NCBI GenBank assembly: GCA_025061865.1
Contig: JANXAA010000115.1
Location: forward strand, 1-6,880
Origin: Acidobacteriota bacterium
GTDB taxonomy: Bacteria; Acidobacteriota; HRBIN11
Direction: 5' to 3'
Length of the DNA stretch: 6,880 bases
Below the pieces are notes generated by a model. It was not told where the DNA came from, made no database searches, and worked only from the letters and a program-made list of their open reading frames with translations. Position numbers and translations under genes: made by a program. Shown one piece after another: positions 4,908-6,880 of this stretch. The stretch's first letter is position 1. Every line of letters starts with the position of its first letter.

Positions 4908-5536
4908 AGCTGACAGACCTTCTGAAGTTCTTCAAAGGCCCGGGGAGTCACGACCAAGTGCGTATGCGTCAACAGGTGATAGACGTGGACGTCCCGGACG
5001 GCCGCCACGGCGACGCCCGGGATATTTCGGACAGACTTGACGAAATTCTCTTCGGGCTGAAGGTCGACGAACAAGACGCGGTCGGTCCCGGGACGAAGGC
5101 GGAGCCGTTCCATCAAAGCCACGCCGGCCTTTGTCGAGGGCCGTTCCATCGACAGGGCGTGAAGGACTGTCACCCGGCCTGCCCGGAGGCGATCGGCCAA
5201 GACGATACGCAGGGCCAGCCGGGTCTTCTTGGCCGGCAGGGGGTAGGCGTAATCCCGGGGCTTAGGACCGAAGACCGTCCCGCCGCCGACCCACAGAGGG
5301 GACCGGATGCTCCCATGACGGGCTCGACCCGTCCCCTTCTGGACCCATGGTTTGCGGCCGCCGCCCCGCACTTCGCCCCGCGTCTTGGTCGAGTGCGTCC
5401 CCTGCCGTCGGGAGGCCAAATAGTGCCGGACGACCTCCCACACGACATAGGTCTTAGGCGGTGTCTCCAGCAGGTCCGGCCCGACCTCGATCCGATCGAC
5501 GACCTCGTCCTCCATCGTCCGCACGGAGAGTTCCAT
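4904..5536 (-). CDS. rplD: 50S ribosomal protein L4
   Basis: At 210 residues this is normal for bacterial L4. The long internal loop that lines the exit tunnel is clear at about residues 46–97: GTHSTKTRGEVRGGGRKP, then QKGTGRARHGSIRSPLWVGGG and TVFGPKPRDY. The C-terminal globular part contains RVLFVDLQPEENFVKSVRNI and ends near the common HLVVTPRAFEELQ helix. L4 binds 23S domain I. In E. coli it also represses the S10 operon by acting on the leader upstream of rpsJ; such a leader cannot fit between fusA and rpsJ here, so that control is either missing or placed elsewhere. The start at 5536 is supported by GGAGG in the end of rplC. The stop overlaps the rplW start as ATGA, which implies translational coupling. 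Confidence 0.97.
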   Translation of the reverse strand: MELSVRTMEDEVVDRIEVGPDLLETPPKTYVVWEVVRHYLASRRQGTHSTKTRGEVRGGGRKPWVQKGTGRARHGSIRSPLWVGGGTVFGPKPRDYAYPLPAKKTRLALRIVLADRLRAGRVTVLHALSMERPSTKAGVALMERLRLRPGTDRVLFVDLQPEENFVKSVRNIPGVAVAAVRDVHVYHLLTHTHLVVTPRAFEELQKVCQL

Positions 5537-5538
5537 CG

Positions 5539-6231
5539 TCAGCCTCCAAGCCGCTGTCGCACGGCGGTATACTCTTCCATCTGTCCGGCCAGGGTCGACT
5601 TCGCCTTCAGGACGTATACGTAGCCGTTAGGGGCCCCGGGGACGCTGCCCATGACCCCGAGGACGTGCTCCTCGGGGACGAGGAGGACTATCCGCAAGTT
5701 TCGGACCTTCAGTCGGCGAGAAGCCATTCGTCCTGCCATCCGCTTGCCCTTCAAGACCCGACCGGGGTCGGTATTCGTCCCAATCGAGCCGGGCCGCCGA
5801 TGGACTTTAGACCCGTGAGAGGCGGGCCCCCCGCGGAAGCCGTGACGGTGGACCCCGCCTTGGAAACCCCGGCCCTTCGTCCAACCGACCACGTCGACCT
5901 TCTCTCCCGTTTGGAACACGTCGGCGACCGTGATCTGCTGACCCAAGCGGACTTCCCCCAGAGCTGGGAATTCGACCAGCTTGCGGACCAAGGGCAGGCC
6001 GTGCTTCTTCAGGTACCCCTGAAGGGGCCGGTTCAGGCGATGGACCTTCACCGGCTCCAACAAGCCGATCTGAACGGCCGGGTAGCCGTCCCGCTCCGGG
6101 GTGCGGACCCGGGTCACGACGCAGGGTCCGACCCGCAAGATCGTCAGGGGCCAGACCCGACCGTCCCCGTCAAACCACTGAAGCATACCGACCTTCCGAC
6201 CGATGAGGCCGGCGACTGTATATCCAGGCAT
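5539..6231 (-). CDS. rplC: 50S ribosomal protein L3
   Basis: The protein is 230 residues, slightly longer than the roughly 205–210 typical of bacteria. The N-terminus GYTVAGLIGRKVGM is the conserved L3 opening. The family signature runs over residues 119–141 (GRGFQGGVHRHGFRGG, then PASHGS), and the extended loop that reaches the peptidyl-transferase centre is at 148–168 (GSIGTNTDPGRVLKGKRMAGR). L3 binds 23S domain VI early in 50S assembly. The ATG at 6231 gives the expected start; upstream there is only a weak AGAGAG purine run, so initiation may be less SD-dependent than for its neighbours. It follows a long structured spacer. Its last codons hold the GGAGG Shine–Dalgarno of rplD, which begins 2 nt after the TGA stop. 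Confidence 0.97.
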   Translation of the reverse strand: MPGYTVAGLIGRKVGMLQWFDGDGRVWPLTILRVGPCVVTRVRTPERDGYPAVQIGLLEPVKVHRLNRPLQGYLKKHGLPLVRKLVEFPALGEVRLGQQITVADVFQTGEKVDVVGWTKGRGFQGGVHRHGFRGGPASHGSKVHRRPGSIGTNTDPGRVLKGKRMAGRMASRRLKVRNLRIVLLVPEEHVLGVMGSVPGAPNGYVYVLKAKSTLAGQMEEYTAVRQRLGG

Positions 6232-6316
6232 GGCCGTTCTCTCTTGATAGAACCGTTTGAGCCCGGGAAGATGGCGTCTGATCGGCCTTTCGTAGCGTCC
6301 GAGAAACCCGATGTTT

Positions 6317-6404
6317 CAAGCCAGATGCAGGATGCAAAGACAAGGGCTCGGGGCCAAGGCCCCCAATTCTGCTCCTTCTGCCCCCAGGTCCTGCATCCGG
6401 CCTA
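6317..6404 (-). repeat. Imperfect inverted repeat / RNA hairpin in the rpsJ–rplC spacer
   Basis: On the transcribed strand the arm CCGGATGCAGGA (6400–6389) is complementary to TCCTGCATCTGG (6332–6321), 12 positions with one G·U. Four more outward pairs (two of them G·U) extend the stem to 6317 and 6404. A GGGGCC/GGCCCC palindrome at 6350–6363 makes a small hairpin inside, and AGA/UCU plus AGG/CCU blocks lie between the two. The result is a hairpin of about 88 nt inside the 244-nt gap. No U-tract follows it, so it does not look like an intrinsic terminator. Whether it is a regulatory RNA element or a dispersed palindromic repeat cannot be told from one copy. Confidence 0.5.
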
Positions 6405-6475
6405 GGGATCACCTTCCTCGGGCGTCGGAAAAGGCCGCCGGGGCGCCATTCTCCCAAGTCGAACGGTCCTGTTTT

Positions 6476-6799
6476 TTAGAGTTCAATACCCGGGGCTTTG
6501 ATCTCCACGTCCACGCCGGCCGGGAGCTCCAGACGCATCAGGGCGTCGATCGTCTGCGGTGTCGGGGCGATGATGTCGATCAAACGCTTGTGGGTCCGAA
6601 TCTCGAACTGTTCCCGAGACTTCTTGTCCGTATGAGGCGAGCGCAGGACTGTCCATCGGTGGAGCTCTGTCGGCAGGGGTACGGGCCCCGCCACCCGGGC
6701 ACCTGTCCGTCGGGCTGTCAGGACGATCTCCCGAGCCGACTGGTCGATCAGACGGTGATCAAACGACTTCAGCTTAATACGGATACGGGGCTCTTTCAT
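6476..6799 (-). CDS. rpsJ: 30S ribosomal protein S10
   Basis: The product is 107 residues, the usual S10 length. The conserved core runs from about residue 38 to 76 and includes GPVPLPTELHRWTVLRSPH and the EIRTHKRLIDI strand, ending in a GVDVEIKAPG tail. S10 sits in the 30S head and, with NusB, also joins the transcription antitermination complex; residues 45–65 form its long ribosome-embedded loop. The ATG at 6799 is chosen because the protein then begins at the family's normal MKEPRIRIKLKSFDH, and a purine-rich GGAGACGGAGGGG run precedes it. A longer reading from a TTG at 6877 would overlap the end of fusA and add 26 residues unlike S10. It is the first gene of the S10 group here, 19 nt after fusA, and a 244-nt spacer follows it. 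Confidence 0.97.
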   Translation of the reverse strand: MKEPRIRIKLKSFDHRLIDQSAREIVLTARRTGARVAGPVPLPTELHRWTVLRSPHTDKKSREQFEIRTHKRLIDIIAPTPQTIDALMRLELPAGVDVEIKAPGIEL

Positions 6800-6818
6800 C
6801 CCCTCCGTCTCCGACGCT

Positions 6819-6880
6819 TTACCGGCCTTGGATGAGTTTATCGGCGACCTGAGCCGGTACGGGCTCATAGTGGTCAAATT
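6819..6880 (-). CDS. fusA: Elongation factor G, C-terminal end only (5' part outside window)
   Basis: Reading the minus strand from 6878, the frame gives 19 residues, FDHYEPVPAQVADKLIQGR, and a TAA stop at 6819–6821. This fits the extreme C-terminus of EF-G domain V, where many bacteria have F-x-HY-x-x-VP-x-x-V/I-x-x-x-I-x. From memory, the Thermus protein ends in a very similar FDHY..VP..V..KLI.G string. EF-G is the cytoplasmic GTPase that moves tRNAs and mRNA through the ribosome after peptide-bond formation. The position agrees: fusA belongs to the str operon just upstream of the S10 operon. The stop lies only 19 nt before the rpsJ start, so the two genes are probably co-transcribed. tuf, which often separates them, is absent. 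Only the tail is visible, so the identification rests on a short motif plus context. Confidence 0.8.
   Translation of the reverse strand, partial: FDHYEPVPAQVADKLIQGR

Noticed and set aside
5461..6405. Long plus-strand open frame (314 codons) antisense to rplC and the start of rplD
   Set aside because: It mirrors the codon bias of L3 on the other strand, and has no recognisable domain and no operon context.
6800..6877. N-terminal extension of S10 from a TTG at 6877
   Set aside because: It would overlap the fusA end and add 26 residues unlike any S10. The ATG at 6799 has a purine-rich SD and gives the normal N-terminus.
1..6880. A novel defence, metabolic or mobile system
   Set aside because: Every substantial reading frame is a conserved translation gene on one strand. 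There is no integrase, transposase, toxin–antitoxin pair or direct-repeat array. The only unexplained content is in the spacers listed above.

Overview
The window is a stretch of the bacterial str–S10–spc ribosomal-protein super-operon, read entirely on the minus strand (right to left in these coordinates). Gene order in transcription direction is: end of fusA (EF-G), rpsJ (S10), rplC (L3), rplD (L4), rplW (L23), rplB (L2), rpsS (S19), rplV (L22), rpsC (S3), rplP (L16), rpmC (L29), rpsQ (S17), rplN (L14), rplX (L24), then the start of one more CDS where rplE (L5) is normally found. All thirteen complete genes are recognisable full-length bacterial proteins. I see no mobile element, tRNA, rRNA, CRISPR array or rho-independent terminator.

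The organism is a bacterium (bacterial L16, S10, L23 and gene order) with a GC-rich genome and SD-led translation. The last 19 residues of EF-G resemble the Thermus-type C-terminus, and the proteins are Arg-rich, so a deep-branching and perhaps thermophilic lineage is possible. I cannot name a phylum from this window. One unusual point of order is that rpsJ follows fusA after only 19 nt, with no tuf gene between them. There is therefore also no room for an E. coli-type S10 leader directly upstream of rpsJ.

The genes pack in two styles. rplD/rplW, rplP/rpmC, rpmC/rpsQ and rpsQ/rplN each overlap by four bases (ATGA), rplC/rplD are 2 nt apart, and rplW–rplB–rpsS–rplV are 14–40 nt apart. Against this there are four long spacers: rpsJ–rplC (244 nt), rplV–rpsC (182 nt), rpsC–rplP (167 nt) and rplX–next CDS (158 nt). 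Each holds inverted repeats. Three of the four could form long imperfect hairpins of 80–120 nt in the transcript, and short words recur between spacers. The rplV–rpsC spacer is the most striking: one segment can pair either with an upstream arm in a ~100-nt hairpin or with a downstream arm in a 37-nt hairpin just before the rpsC ribosome-binding site.

The products work together as structural proteins of the ribosome. L2, L3, L4, L14 and L16 build the peptidyl-transferase and interface region of the 50S. L22, L23, L24 and L29 line or surround the exit tunnel. S3, S10 and S19 sit in the 30S head and S17 in the 30S body. EF-G drives translocation. The coding part of the window is ordinary; anything new lies in the spacers.
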